A model generated the notes under the pieces. The model was given only the letters and a program-made list of their open reading frames with translations, made no database searches and had not been told where the DNA came from. The translations under genes and the position numbers were made by a program. DNA of 33,192 nt, from IMG/VR virus record IMGVR_UViG_3300032086_003438, positions 1 to 33,192 of that record, one strand, 5' to 3'. Positions 20,732 through 29,573 of this stretch are shown here, piece by piece (position 1 is the first letter of the stretch; every line of letters begins with the position of its first letter). Source of the DNA: a virus.

Positions 20732-22737
20732 ACACTAACCTCGGTGTTAATACTGAGAATTGTCATATCAAACGGCAAATCTTGAGTAATTGTAACATCA
20801 GCATCTAGTGAGTACCCCCTTAAAGAAACCTCCTTTTGACCTGTAAATAATTCAGGAGGGGAAAAGGCGCTAGAATCCATAAGCCTATCCCTTACGCGCT
20901 TTCCATTAACGATAATGCCAGCGCTATTAAGCAACCGTAGAAAACATCTTACAAGCCGTTTTTTTCTTGATACTGTTGAGCCATTGCCAAAACTAAAATT
21001 GATCGGCATGGTTTTTACCTCGGTCGTAAACTTTAAGCCCGCTTGCAGCTCTGTATATGCGCTTGAAAAAGTAGAGCTGGAACCCAAACTGTAACCATCG
21101 CCCTTAGCGTAAACAATAACGCCAGAATCTAGGTGGGACATACTGAGTGAAGTCCCTGACCCCTTCTCTGAGCAGTCAAAATAAACTGTGTTATCCGCTT
21201 TTTCCAGAAAATAATCGCCATTAGCGCCTTTGCCCTCTCGATAGACAAGCATGTATAATGTATCATCAACAATAGCAACTGATTTAATATCACCTTCGGT
21301 TGCCCAGCTTGAAAAACCCTCGACACCTTCCGTAGTTAGCGTGTTGAGTATAGTCATACCTCCGTCACTGTTTACGACATAAATATAATTTGCGTCATCA
21401 GAGCTAGTCCCTTTAGAAGCCGCCATTTGAACAGGGTTTGAAACTAAATGCGGTGCTAATACCGCAATATTCCGCGTTTCTGTTGGTTGGTATTGGTTGC
21501 TTATCGTTACAATATTTAACCTTTTCCCTGTCCGATTAGAATACAAAATATCATTATCAAGTATTACTGGTGACGCAATGCCAGCACCTTCATTGCTAAT
21601 TGATCTAACGGATACAGTGGATGGCGTTATAACATCTTCTGGAATATAAAAATGCTGTCCGGTCGTAAATACCTGCAATTTTTTATTTGATACAACATGC
21701 CTAATCGCGTTTAATTGGTCAGTATCAAGGAACAATTGAATTGATTCGTCATCCCTGCTTTTTCCCTTATCAAAGTCATAATAATCCCCGATATTGCTAG
21801 CCCACAAAGTCGTTGGCAAAGATTTAGAACCACCAATCCACAGCCTATTACCGTGAAAAGTTGAACTAATAGGATACCCTCTAGTCGCAGACCATGCGCT
21901 TTCGGCTTTGCTTACCCCCGTCTGCGTTCTTGTGCCATTTGCAGAAAACGAGGAATTTTTAGTGACCACACCATAACCGATAATTAAACCATGAGGGAAA
22001 GCGCTATCGCCTGCAAAAGTTACTGTGTAAGTTGAGCCAGAAAGAAAGGCCACTAAAATTCCGTCATTACCCATATTAGGCAAATCTTGCAGCGCAGACC
22101 GAATAGCCTCGGCATTATCGCTCGTACTTGATGAATAGACAATTTCATCTGTCAGGAAGCTGTCGACAGAAAGCTTGTACCTATCACCAGTGCTCGCGCT
22201 GGAAAATGCCAAATTCTGGATTTCAGAAGTAGGCGAAGGGCTGGAAGCATCATTAAAATTATATTGCGGCGCATCCGTAAAGGGAATAGTTGAAATAGTC
22301 CAAGCTGTATCGCTAGTTCTTGCTATTTCTTGTGTGGGCAAATCCGCGTGGCAAATAATAACAGTATCTGCCGATTGCGTGTAGTCAAAACTGTTGAGCA
22401 TGCCTGCTGTAATAGTTGTTGTTAGATAATCATTACCGCTGCCGCTTATATTTGTTTGCAACACTCCGCTTTTGTAAATATACATTCTAAGCGGGTAAAA
22501 AACTAAAAGGTATTCTACCTCATCGTTGAAGCTAAATGACTCTAGTCTTGAGTTGACATCAAAATCATCAACATAAACAGTGCCAGATCGACGACTAACC
22601 CCACCTTGCGGCAAACAAACAACATTAGTCGCTTTTCTTAACCCAGAATAATATGATTCTAAATCATTCCTGCCAACCAAACTCGGAGCAAGTTCGCCAC
22701 GATTGAGGTTAGACTGCATGTTGAATATCTTGCCCAT
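20728..22737 (-). CDS. Tail nozzle protein (tail tubular protein B / stabilisation-like)
   Basis: 669 residues. The N-terminus contains the family's hallmark: MQSNLNRGELAPSLVGRNDL, then YYSGLRKATNVVCLPQGGVS-RRSGT. A long beta-rich body follows (SFHGNRLWIGGSKSLPTTLW, ESIQLFLDTDQLNAIRHVVS). Such proteins form the hexameric nozzle below the adaptor in podovirus tails. The ATG directly follows the adaptor stop; ATG 22719 (MQSNLNRG) is a plausible alternative. Confidence 0.9.
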   Translation of the reverse strand: MGKIFNMQSNLNRGELAPSLVGRNDLESYYSGLRKATNVVCLPQGGVSRRSGTVYVDDFDVNSRLESFSFNDEVEYLLVFYPLRMYIYKSGVLQTNISGSGNDYLTTTITAGMLNSFDYTQSADTVIICHADLPTQEIARTSDTAWTISTIPFTDAPQYNFNDASSPSPTSEIQNLAFSSASTGDRYKLSVDSFLTDEIVYSSSTSDNAEAIRSALQDLPNMGNDGILVAFLSGSTYTVTFAGDSAFPHGLIIGYGVVTKNSSFSANGTRTQTGVSKAESAWSATRGYPISSTFHGNRLWIGGSKSLPTTLWASNIGDYYDFDKGKSRDDESIQLFLDTDQLNAIRHVVSNKKLQVFTTGQHFYIPEDVITPSTVSVRSISNEGAGIASPVILDNDILYSNRTGKRLNIVTISNQYQPTETRNIAVLAPHLVSNPVQMAASKGTSSDDANYIYVVNSDGGMTILNTLTTEGVEGFSSWATEGDIKSVAIVDDTLYMLVYREGKGANGDYFLEKADNTVYFDCSEKGSGTSLSMSHLDSGVIVYAKGDGYSLGSSSTFSSAYTELQAGLKFTTEVKTMPINFSFGNGSTVSRKKRLVRCFLRLLNSAGIIVNGKRVRDRLMDSSAFSPPELFTGQKEVSLRGYSLDADVTITQDLPFDMTILSINTEVSV

Positions 22738-23286
22738 TTATCGTGATTCGTAGTGATGATTACTGAATGGCTTGTGCTGTATTTGAACTTGAGGCCTAGA
22801 TTGTGAATCAGCCGCAAGACACATACTTAAAGCATTTAAATATTTTCGCTCGTATAACTGGTTTTTGTTGTCATCCTCAGTTACAGAAATAGCAAAATCA
22901 GAAGCAAGCTTATACTCCATCATTTTAACAAAATAAGCTGGCAAATCGCTCTCTGGAGGTCTGCGTATGTAGGTAGCAACAATTTTACTTTCGTTAGAGT
23001 ACAGCGAGTTTCCAATAATAGTGTAATTGTTATTAGGCTCTGTCTGCCAAAGCCTAATCATATCGGAAGGCAAATTATAAGAATATGTCCACCCTTCAAT
23101 ATCTGAAGAAGCGTTTTTAGAAAGCTCCTGAGATTTTAAAGAAAACGACCACGGATGGAACCCCAAAACGTGGTCGTAGGTCGATGCGTAAAGGTTAGCC
23201 GCTGCGGCATCATCATCTAAAGATTGTATAGGTTCCTCGCCAAGCAAAATCAGCGCATTACTACACATAGAAATATCTGTTGCCAC
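22738..23286 (-). CDS. Tail tubular protein A-like adaptor
   Basis: 182 residues: SMCSNALILLGEEPIQSLDD at the start, then ASTYDHVLGFHPWSFSLKSQ, LPSDMIRLWQ and VKMMEYKLASDFAISVTED, the standard pattern of the T7 gp11-type adaptor that links portal and nozzle. It lies between the small virion protein and the nozzle gene. Confidence 0.92.
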   Translation of the reverse strand: MATDISMCSNALILLGEEPIQSLDDDAAAANLYASTYDHVLGFHPWSFSLKSQELSKNASSDIEGWTYSYNLPSDMIRLWQTEPNNNYTIIGNSLYSNESKIVATYIRRPPESDLPAYFVKMMEYKLASDFAISVTEDDNKNQLYERKYLNALSMCLAADSQSRPQVQIQHKPFSNHHYESR

Positions 23287-23298
23287 AGCTAACCCCCT

Positions 23299-23562
23299 TT
23301 AGTCGGTATCAGTTTCCGCGATAGCAGTACCATCTGATACATCAACAACGCCGGAGGCATTGCTTAACACCGAAACTTGATTAGTAGTTGGTGTACTTGT
23401 ATCAGCAACAATAATAATATCGCGAACCGATAATTGGTCGGACGCATCATTAAAGTAGCCAGCCGTATTAACAGTGGCAATAGCATCTGTAGTTTCATAA
23501 ACCCAAACCTTGGGCGAAGTCGCGCCATTAAGACACGCCAAATTTTTAATATTAAAAGCCAT
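23299..23562 (-). CDS. Small capsid-associated protein, 87 residues
   Basis: Begins MAFNIKNLACLNGATSPKVW, with YETTDAIATVNTAGYFNDAS in the middle and a Ser/Thr/Val-rich beta-type tail. Proteins of this pattern often follow the major capsid gene in podoviruses, and may be a decoration or joining component. Its exact role is not known to me. It has a good GGAGG ribosome-binding site. Confidence 0.72.
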   Translation of the reverse strand: MAFNIKNLACLNGATSPKVWVYETTDAIATVNTAGYFNDASDQLSVRDIIIVADTSTPTTNQVSVLSNASGVVDVSDGTAIAETDTD

Positions 23563-23573
23563 GATTAGCCTCC

Positions 23574-24419
23574 TTACGCCAGATTAATTTTAACAAGGCC
23601 TTCTGGGTCAACCACAACGGAGCCAGCTTTAAGCATACCGTTAGATAACCAAGAAGATTTATGACCAGTCCAATCAACGTGCACCATCTTATCTAAAGTG
23701 CCGACCGCATGACCAACACCAGATTTAACATACGAGTATGCTAGATTGGAACCCAAACCACCCTCCGCACGACGAGAGCCAATACAAATAAACTTGCAGC
23801 CCATAGCAGTAGATGACTCAAGAGTACCAGCAACTAAACCTTGTACATTCTGATAATCCGAGCTAGTCAATTTTTCTTCATTCAACAAATCTTCTAACGA
23901 ATCACCATCTACAAGGATGGTTGGCATCTCATCGATCTCAAGATTGGCATAATACTTTTTGATTGATAGTAGCTTGGCAAAAGTAAAGCCTGTACCACCT
24001 GCCGCAATCTCAAAACCCTGACCATCAGTAGCAGTGGTGTTAAATGTAGCAGCCGCGACCTGATCAATAATTAACTGATCTTCTTTGCGTCCCAATGCTT
24101 TTGCGATAACTGTAGCTAACTCCACTTTTTCTTCAAAGTTAACAGCCGCCTGATTGAAAATATCAGTATATTCAGGCGCTTCTAAGTCGATAAGCGTTGC
24201 TGTTGCATTGGTGTGAGAAATATTCATAGGAACAACATCACTGGATGGTGCGCCGCGCTCATGCGCAATACCACGACCCATTTTTGGAAAACGATACGTT
24301 GAAGCCTGAATACCCGTACGTAGTCGTACAGTGTCGCGCAATTTACCTGCGCCTTGATATGCGTGTTTTACCTCATTGCTAAATTCAGCAATTGCCGCAG
24401 AGGATAAAGTTTTAGACAT
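23574..24419 (-). CDS. Major capsid protein
   Basis: 281 residues, HK97-like fold of the Phage_capsid_2 type: FSNEVKHAYQGAGKLRDTVR at the N-terminus, RFPKMGRGIAHERGAPSSDV (N-arm/E-loop area), APEYTDIFNQAAVNFEEKVE, and a C-terminal HAVGTLDKMVHVDWTGHKSS. AGGAGG lies 7 bases ahead of the ATG, as suits the most abundant virion protein. A likely dedicated promoter lies at 24552-24579. Confidence 0.95.
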   Translation of the reverse strand: MSKTLSSAAIAEFSNEVKHAYQGAGKLRDTVRLRTGIQASTYRFPKMGRGIAHERGAPSSDVVPMNISHTNATATLIDLEAPEYTDIFNQAAVNFEEKVELATVIAKALGRKEDQLIIDQVAAATFNTTATDGQGFEIAAGGTGFTFAKLLSIKKYYANLEIDEMPTILVDGDSLEDLLNEEKLTSSDYQNVQGLVAGTLESSTAMGCKFICIGSRRAEGGLGSNLAYSYVKSGVGHAVGTLDKMVHVDWTGHKSSWLSNGMLKAGSVVVDPEGLVKINLA

Positions 24420-24551
24420 GGGGATAACCTCCTAAAGTCCAAATAAAACAAAATTATTTTATGCTCTACTTGGTTCCCCGATTACAGGCCAAGCAAATGC
24501 TTAACTCTGTAATCAGTCCAAAAGGATTACCCAATCACTCGAATCACACTA

Positions 24552-24579
24552 ATTGTCACATAATGACAAAATTTGTCAA
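24552..24579 (-). promoter_or_regulatory. Possible capsid promoter, leftward, with extended -10
   Basis: On the minus strand TTGACA, 16 bases, GACAAT preceded by TGT: a perfect -35 and a TGn-extended -10 with 4/6. The -35 overlaps the scaffold stop codon. The start would be near 24545, about 125 bases ahead of the capsid ATG. An inverted repeat TTGTCA-N5-TGACAA (24553-24569) covers the -10. The rest of the 156-bp gap shows no gene. Confidence 0.5.
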
Positions 24580-25325
24580 CCCACAAATTCCTGATATTGA
24601 CCCTTTCCTACATGCTGCTCCAATAACCGCTGAATACGGGCGCGATATTCAGGGTTTTGCATTTTACGATTCCCATGCTCATCGGTAGCTGTTTGCAACT
24701 TCATAATTTCTTCCATGGACATAGCCGGAACTCCGTTGACTTCCTGAGGGCTTGAGGGCGCTTTGCCAGCCTTATTGTCAAGCAGCCATTCTAAAGCCTC
24801 GACTGCTGCCGCACTGGTGGCAATATCAGCTAACCCTTCTTGATGTTCTTCTGGCACGTTTGCACCAATCCAATTGTTAATATTGGCTATACGCTTTTCC
24901 GCATTATCCAACTTTGAAAACTCGCTTTTTAATGCCTCATCCTCCGCTTGAGCGATAGCTATCTGCGCGGCAGCATACATTTCGATGCTTTCTTGGTAAT
25001 GTTTCGCTGAGTAATTATTAGCCTTTGCAAACTCATTAAAAGCAACCATCAGAGGGTCATCTGGAGGAAATTCTACGCCTTCAATTTCAGGCAAAGTATA
25101 ACCTTCGTCGGGTTGCCCAAAGTAATCCGACATTGACTCATTAGCTTTTTTTAATTCTCCTATTTCCGTCCCTTTTTCGCCTAGCGTCTTGTTGAGGGCC
25201 ACATAAGCCTTTGCTTGATCATCTACGGTTGCAAACTGCTGCAAATGCCACTCAGGGCGCATCCCCTCTAAAACCTGCTCAGGGTTGCTATCTTCTGTAT
25301 TCTCTAAAGATTCTTCACTCATCAT
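24576..25325 (-). CDS. Capsid scaffolding protein
   Basis: 249 residues, acidic and helical, just upstream of the capsid gene as in other podoviruses. Contains RPEWHLQQFATVDDQAKAYV and the LNKTLGEKGTEIGELKK segment typical of phage scaffold/assembly proteins, EGYTLPEIEGVEFPPDDPL in the middle, and a C-terminal basic helix (YRARIQRLLEQHVGKGQYQ) that would contact the shell. Start overlaps the preceding gene's end (ATGATGAGTGA). Confidence 0.88.
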   Translation of the reverse strand: MMSEESLENTEDSNPEQVLEGMRPEWHLQQFATVDDQAKAYVALNKTLGEKGTEIGELKKANESMSDYFGQPDEGYTLPEIEGVEFPPDDPLMVAFNEFAKANNYSAKHYQESIEMYAAAQIAIAQAEDEALKSEFSKLDNAEKRIANINNWIGANVPEEHQEGLADIATSAAAVEALEWLLDNKAGKAPSSPQEVNGVPAMSMEEIMKLQTATDEHGNRKMQNPEYRARIQRLLEQHVGKGQYQEFVG

Positions 25326-25518
25326 TACCTACCTTTGCAATTATTGAATTAATCTGAACAATAAAATCATTATGGCCTGCGGTGTAGGCTAATGCTTCAT
25401 GAGACCTATCTACCGACATAGTGCTTGTCAGCTCTTCATTCCATGCCGCCAACAACTTTTTCCCGTTGGGGTTGTTGTGGAAGACATCGTATATTAATCG
25501 CTCGTAATCACTCGCCAT
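25315..25518 (-). CDS. Bbp19-like small virion-cluster protein
   Basis: 67 residues: YERLIYDVFHNNPNGKKLLA near the N-terminus, then an acidic middle and AYTAGHNDFIVQINSIIAKV at the end, the pattern of the Bbp19 group (F.t..GkkvLa.....y) found between portal and scaffold genes. Role unknown, perhaps assembly. Confidence 0.75.
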   Translation of the reverse strand: MASDYERLIYDVFHNNPNGKKLLAAWNEELTSTMSVDRSHEALAYTAGHNDFIVQINSIIAKVGNDE

Positions 25519-25606
25519 AAAGCACCCACTGTAACTCCATGATTAAATCGGCATATTTTTCACAATCTGACGGCTTTTCGCATTTCTCCAACCTTAACTT
25601 ACTCAT
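25508..25606 (-). CDS. Tiny coupled protein between portal and Bbp19-like gene, 32 residues
   Basis: ATG 25606 overlaps the last codons of the portal gene (GATGAGTAA), and the TGA stop lies inside the start of the following gene, so the ORF fills the gap exactly. It reads MSKLRLEKCEKPSDCEKYAD and then a helix LIMELQWVLYGE. The two overlapping junctions make it a likely real coupled gene. Cys9 and Cys15 could form a small metal or disulfide motif. Function unknown. Confidence 0.62.
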   Translation of the reverse strand: MSKLRLEKCEKPSDCEKYADLIMELQWVLYGE

Positions 25607-27092
25607 CAACTGCCCCCATAAATTGTTGACCTATTTGCTTTATTTCGTTCTTGCTGCGATTCAAGTCTGAATCGACCCCTAGCATTTTGGCTGCTTTTCT
25701 TGGTAAATCCTCGATTTTCAAAGTGCCAGCCATAAATATAGCCGCCATTTCTGGCGGGAGAGTTTGAGCGATTCCCTGCAAAAATCCGATGTAGGTTTGC
25801 AGCGCTTGAAAGTCTTCAAGCTTTTCGGCTTGCGCTAAGGGCGACTGGTAAATAACCCTTACCTCCTCGCCATTAACTTCAAATTTAGGCATTTTCCCCC
25901 TGCTGCCCAATATTGCCGAAACCGACTTAATAACAACGTTCATTAACTCGGTCTTTAAACGGCCTATTGATGCCCCTTGCGACCTTAGCATTTCTTGTTG
26001 TCTTATCATATGCTCTGTGGCGGTCTTAGTTGGATCGGTAATATCCCCTAAAGGATTTATATATAAAGCCTTTTCTAAAATATCACGCATTTCATTGACA
26101 AGCATATTACCTAACCCTATGTCGCCAGCACGATCAAGCGCCCTAAGTGTTGGGTTTCGTGAATCGTTAGACGCTACAGGGATAATTGTCGCTGGTGCAA
26201 TTCTGGCTGTATAAGGGTTAAAACTACCATCGCTCACCCCTGTATAAACGCCTGCCACATTCAATGCAGCGTTTTCAAGGGTATATTTTTCAACCTGATT
26301 AATACGCCTGATTAACGGCAGGTTGCGAAGTATTACGCCACGGCCAAGCACATCGCCAGAATTCACAGACTCACGAAAGGCTATAATAAACTTATAGTCG
26401 CGATCTTCCTCAAAAATTGGATTGTCTTTATATGAAACGATAAGTCGGTATTTTTGCCCGTCTTTAATTTGCGATATGGTGATGTCAATTTCACAATACG
26501 GCTGCTCTTTTTTCTTATCTGTAAGCTCTTGAGGTAATACCGCGTCAGGCCACGTCTCCTCAATAGCCGAAAGGGTCATTTTTACAAACCTGTGTAAATT
26601 TTCTAATACACCTTTAATGGGTTTTTCAGGGGCCATTTGATAAGCGGGGATGCTTGTAAAATAAAACGGCTGCTCGTCGCTAATTGGGTTTTCGTCTATC
26701 CCGATATAGCCCGTTGAAATTAAGCAATCTTGCAATGATGGGTTTATTTCGGTGTCAAAATTAGACTGCTGAAAATAAGAATAATAAGCGTCTGTAGCTT
26801 CGACAAGCGCATCATCTATGATTTTAGACTCGTCGTCATCCAACTGATCCCCACTTGCGAAAGAATGCCATTTTTGCTGAGGCGGCATTAATGCGCCTTG
26901 CATACGATTCGCAGCTACAACAATGCCATTGACCGCCGTTTCGTCGTAAATATGGAGGTTTTCTTCCTTCCCTTTTACTTGGTTAGACCATCCATTTTTT
27001 TCTGGGATTGTGTAATCATACGCGACCTCAAGCATTGCCCGAAAATTCTCGGCGTTCTCTTTTGCTTTGGCGATTCTTGTTTTTAAATTCAT
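25599..27092 (-). CDS. Portal (head-tail connector) protein
   Basis: 497 residues, T7 gp8-like Head-tail_con family: an N-terminal helix, YDYTIPEKNG, DETAVNGIVVAANRMQGALM-PPQQKW, ISTGYIGIDE and RFVKMTLSAIEETWPD early on; central GDVLGRGVILRNLPLIRRIN and the stem region; C-terminal MAAIFMAGTLKIEDLPRKA. It makes the 12-fold ring for packaging and tail attachment. ATG 27092 (MNLKTRIAK) has AGGTGG 5 bases upstream and is preferred to GTG 27101. Confidence 0.94.
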   Translation of the reverse strand: MNLKTRIAKAKENAENFRAMLEVAYDYTIPEKNGWSNQVKGKEENLHIYDETAVNGIVVAANRMQGALMPPQQKWHSFASGDQLDDDESKIIDDALVEATDAYYSYFQQSNFDTEINPSLQDCLISTGYIGIDENPISDEQPFYFTSIPAYQMAPEKPIKGVLENLHRFVKMTLSAIEETWPDAVLPQELTDKKKEQPYCEIDITISQIKDGQKYRLIVSYKDNPIFEEDRDYKFIIAFRESVNSGDVLGRGVILRNLPLIRRINQVEKYTLENAALNVAGVYTGVSDGSFNPYTARIAPATIIPVASNDSRNPTLRALDRAGDIGLGNMLVNEMRDILEKALYINPLGDITDPTKTATEHMIRQQEMLRSQGASIGRLKTELMNVVIKSVSAILGSRGKMPKFEVNGEEVRVIYQSPLAQAEKLEDFQALQTYIGFLQGIAQTLPPEMAAIFMAGTLKIEDLPRKAAKMLGVDSDLNRSKNEIKQIGQQFMGAVDE

Positions 27093-27093
27093 A

Positions 27094-27348
27094 CTATCCA
27101 CCTAAGCGGTTAGAGCGAATCAACGAACGTTTTCCGCGTGAAACTCGACGCGATACAGCCCCTTCGCTTGCCTCTTCTGCCGCCCTTAAAACCTCTTTTT
27201 GCTTAGTAGCAGCTTCTCTCTGCCGAACCTTTTCAGATTCGGCTTGCGCCGCCATTGAGCGTTTTCGTTGAGCGTTTTCGGTCTGTCTGGCTAGTTTTTT
27301 TGCGGTTTTTCCTGTGACCGCATCGAATGTATCTTTGATTGCTGACAT
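27094..27348 (-). CDS. Small coiled-coil protein before portal, 84 residues
   Basis: MSAIKDTFDAVTGKTAKKLA at the start, then a Gln/Glu/Arg/Ala-rich helix (AQRKRSMAAQAESEKVRQRE) and a basic tail. The true start is ATG 27348 with AGAGG upstream; the longer frame to 27432 merely overlaps the upstream gene. Similar short helical proteins precede portal genes in T7-like marine phages; it may be an assembly or virion-core component. Confidence 0.72.
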   Translation of the reverse strand: MSAIKDTFDAVTGKTAKKLARQTENAQRKRSMAAQAESEKVRQREAATKQKEVLRAAEEASEGAVSRRVSRGKRSLIRSNRLGG

Positions 27349-27704
27349 TTTTTCAACCTCTTGTACAATTGATAAGGGGTGAAAACAAACGGATATGATA
27401 CCCCTAGAAAGTATTTTATTAATCCTACACATGTAATAAAGTTAAGACTATAAGCGCACCTTGCGCTAATATTAACATCTACCTCAACAACTGTTCCATC
27501 ACCAACAACATCCTGAAATGCACAATCCTCTAAAGACTCGTACCTAACAGTACCTAAGTTGTAGTGGCCTTCGATAATTGTAAATAAACAGTCATAATCC
27601 TTTCTCAACAAAAAGCAGTGCCTAAACCCTTTTTTAAACCATCCGACCCTTGGGTTATTGCTGTCTTTAAAGACAACGTAATGTTTAATAGATTGAGAAT
27701 CCAC
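27291..27704 (-). CDS. Conserved phage protein between terminase and portal, about 137 residues
   Basis: A soluble protein with KHYVVFKDSNNPRVGWFKKG and FRHCFLLRKDYDCLFTIIEG in its first part and YSLNFITCVGLIKYFLG later. Many podovirus genomes have a similar FRH-(C)-type protein next to TerL; function unknown. The start is unclear: GTG 27704 is used here; ATG 27734 and TTG 27746 are further upstream inside TerL, and homologues often begin just at KHYVVF, which here would need an ATT codon at 27689. Confidence 0.72.
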   Translation of the reverse strand: MDSQSIKHYVVFKDSNNPRVGWFKKGFRHCFLLRKDYDCLFTIIEGHYNLGTVRYESLEDCAFQDVVGDGTVVEVDVNISARCAYSLNFITCVGLIKYFLGVSYPFVFTPYQLYKRLKKCQQSKIHSMRSQEKPQKN

Positions 27705-29124
27705 CAGCCCGCACCGATTCAGTGAATATTGCATGTCTTGAAGCAATTGTTTTAAAGCTCATCACAACAGAATCAAACATATTGGGGGAATTAATGCCAT
27801 TTTTTTTCATGTTTTGCTTAGACATCAGTTGTACAGCCCCGGAACTATTAGGGACAGTGGGAATTCTGCAAGACTCAGCTTTTAAAGAAACCATGTTTTC
27901 TATGCCCTCACTATCCAAACTAATAAGGTTTTCAGGGTCAATATACTCGCCTTTTACTCTCAGCCTGTATGCGTTATAAAACCGGTTTGCCAGCCTGATT
28001 GAGTATTGCGCCCTCTGATTCTTAAAAGAATCTGCCACGCTTACGTCGCCATCGAGCCATTTTTCTTCCGCGTTATCCTGCGCCGACCCCGATAACCCGC
28101 CCTTGTAAGCATGAATATCGACTTTTATGCCAAAAAACCCCCTAGATATTTGATCTTTTAAGCCAGCACCCATGCCATCCGCATCATAAACAAAATGATC
28201 AACCCCATCCTGTCTGGCGTTAAATAACGCCCAATCGCAACCCTCGGCTATATCGCAACCTTTCTTTTCCATTACCCTGCGAACAATAGAGCCTTCGCGC
28301 ATAGCGTAGCCCTTAGCATCATTTCCGGTATCGCTAGGGTCATGCGCGGCAACTTTCACAGCATAATCCTTAAATAGATGCTTAAATTTTTCTTGCTTGT
28401 GCAGATCAACAGCCGCATCAAACCATTCCGGGAGGATTATTGAATTTTCAACCTCATCATTAAAGGCTCCTTCCCATATCCAATCGTATTTGCTCCTTGA
28501 GAGATTTTCATAATCCCATGATCTTAACGCCTCCTGCTCCTTATTCCACCACGGATTATCGCGCCAGTTTACGACTACAATGATATGCAAATCATCTTCA
28601 TAGTAACCATGCTGGTCTAATTCTGCCTTATAAGGGTTTATAAATCTTTGGCTAAAAGGGTCTGCACTTGACTGGGGATTGGCACTAAACCAGCATTCCG
28701 CGCCAGTATTGCGTAATATCGTGGGTAATAACTTGTCTAAACTAGCTTGAGATGCTCTGTGAGCTTCCTCAAACCATGAATACTTGTAACCTTGCGCTGA
28801 CTGCATAGCATCAGGGTTACGATTAGCGCCTTTGTAAGCTGTTTGCGCTCCGTTTGGAGCTATAACCCTATTTTGCTGAATATCCCATCCAGACAATTTC
28901 AAACGGTCTTGAATGCTTCCCTTAAATACCCTATGAACAGAATCCGTTACGGAATCCTGAAATTCTCGGAGGCAATATATATCTGATTTTTCAGTGTGCA
29001 TCTTAAAAGTAAAAATATCACCGAAACCAATAGACTTGCCGCTACCTCGGCCCCCAATAGCAATTTTTATAGGCTTAGGTTTAACCAGCAATGGTTTAAG
29101 CTTACTATTTACTTTCAGCTTCAT
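27685..29124 (-). CDS. terL: Large terminase subunit (TerL)
   Basis: 479 residues. Walker A GGRGSGKS (24-31), Walker B around 115-120 (YSWFEE), then coupling motif SANPQ. The C-terminal nuclease domain has acidic residues in AAHDPSDTGNDAKG, VYDADGMGAG and the final FDSVVMSF. Similar to the PBSX/Terminase_3 group. It powers DNA packaging and cuts the concatemer. The packaging strategy is not certain; circular assembly fits headful packaging. Overlaps TerS by 20 bases. Confidence 0.95.
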   Translation of the reverse strand: MKLKVNSKLKPLLVKPKPIKIAIGGRGSGKSIGFGDIFTFKMHTEKSDIYCLREFQDSVTDSVHRVFKGSIQDRLKLSGWDIQQNRVIAPNGAQTAYKGANRNPDAMQSAQGYKYSWFEEAHRASQASLDKLLPTILRNTGAECWFSANPQSSADPFSQRFINPYKAELDQHGYYEDDLHIIVVVNWRDNPWWNKEQEALRSWDYENLSRSKYDWIWEGAFNDEVENSIILPEWFDAAVDLHKQEKFKHLFKDYAVKVAAHDPSDTGNDAKGYAMREGSIVRRVMEKKGCDIAEGCDWALFNARQDGVDHFVYDADGMGAGLKDQISRGFFGIKVDIHAYKGGLSGSAQDNAEEKWLDGDVSVADSFKNQRAQYSIRLANRFYNAYRLRVKGEYIDPENLISLDSEGIENMVSLKAESCRIPTVPNSSGAVQLMSKQNMKKNGINSPNMFDSVVMSFKTIASRHAIFTESVRAGGFSIY

Positions 29125-29572
29125 TAATTAAATTATTTCCACTAGCGTCAACAAACTCAACAGTATGATGGTTATCGACTTCTATAGGCGCCCCGTCCCG
29201 GCCTGTAAGCTCTTGCTGCACCTTGTCGCCGTATTTTTTCGGCCTCTTTTTGCTTGCCGTCCATTTAAAAGCATCGATTGCCACTCGACCAGAAGCAGGG
29301 TCAACCTTACCATCTAAAACATCTTTGGCAACGTCTTCGATGCGTTCAGCATCAACATCGCCACTTTCTTCTTTCGCGCGCGCGTATTGCTCCGAAAATT
29401 CCTGATGCTCTCTAAGCCATTTAAACAGTGTAGACATAGCAGGCATTACAGGATCAAAAGAAATAGCTCTCATCGATTCGCCGCAAGCAATACGAGCGCA
29501 TATATCGTCTGCCATAGCTTCTGTGTATTTGCTAGGCCTACCCATAACCCCCCCATGTTTCACGTGAAGCAT
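29105..29572 (-). CDS. terS: Small terminase subunit (TerS)
   Basis: 155 residues if it starts at ATG 29572 (one base after the preceding stop); ATG 29545 (MGRPSKYTEAM), after a G-run, is an alternative. The N-terminal HTH (GRPSKYTEAMADDICARIA, GESMRAISFDPVMPAMSTLF-KWL) is typical of TerS, which recognises packaging DNA. The middle has REHQEFSEQYARAKEESGDV and AIDAFKWTASKKRPKKYGDK, also family-typical. The first codons coincide with a parS-like palindrome (29556-29571). Confidence 0.9.
   Translation of the reverse strand: MLHVKHGGVMGRPSKYTEAMADDICARIACGESMRAISFDPVMPAMSTLFKWLREHQEFSEQYARAKEESGDVDAERIEDVAKDVLDGKVDPASGRVAIDAFKWTASKKRPKKYGDKVQQELTGRDGAPIEVDNHHTVEFVDASGNNLINEAESK
29556..29571. 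promoter_or_regulatory. parS-like ParB-binding site
   Basis: TGTTTCACGTGAAGCA differs in one base from the bacterial chromosomal parS consensus TGTTTCACGTGAAACA. It overlaps the first codons, or the leader, of terS. A near-exact 16-mer is not expected by chance in 33 kb (roughly 4 in 10,000 for up to one mismatch), but no ParB is encoded here. Confidence 0.55.
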
Positions 29573-29573
29573 T

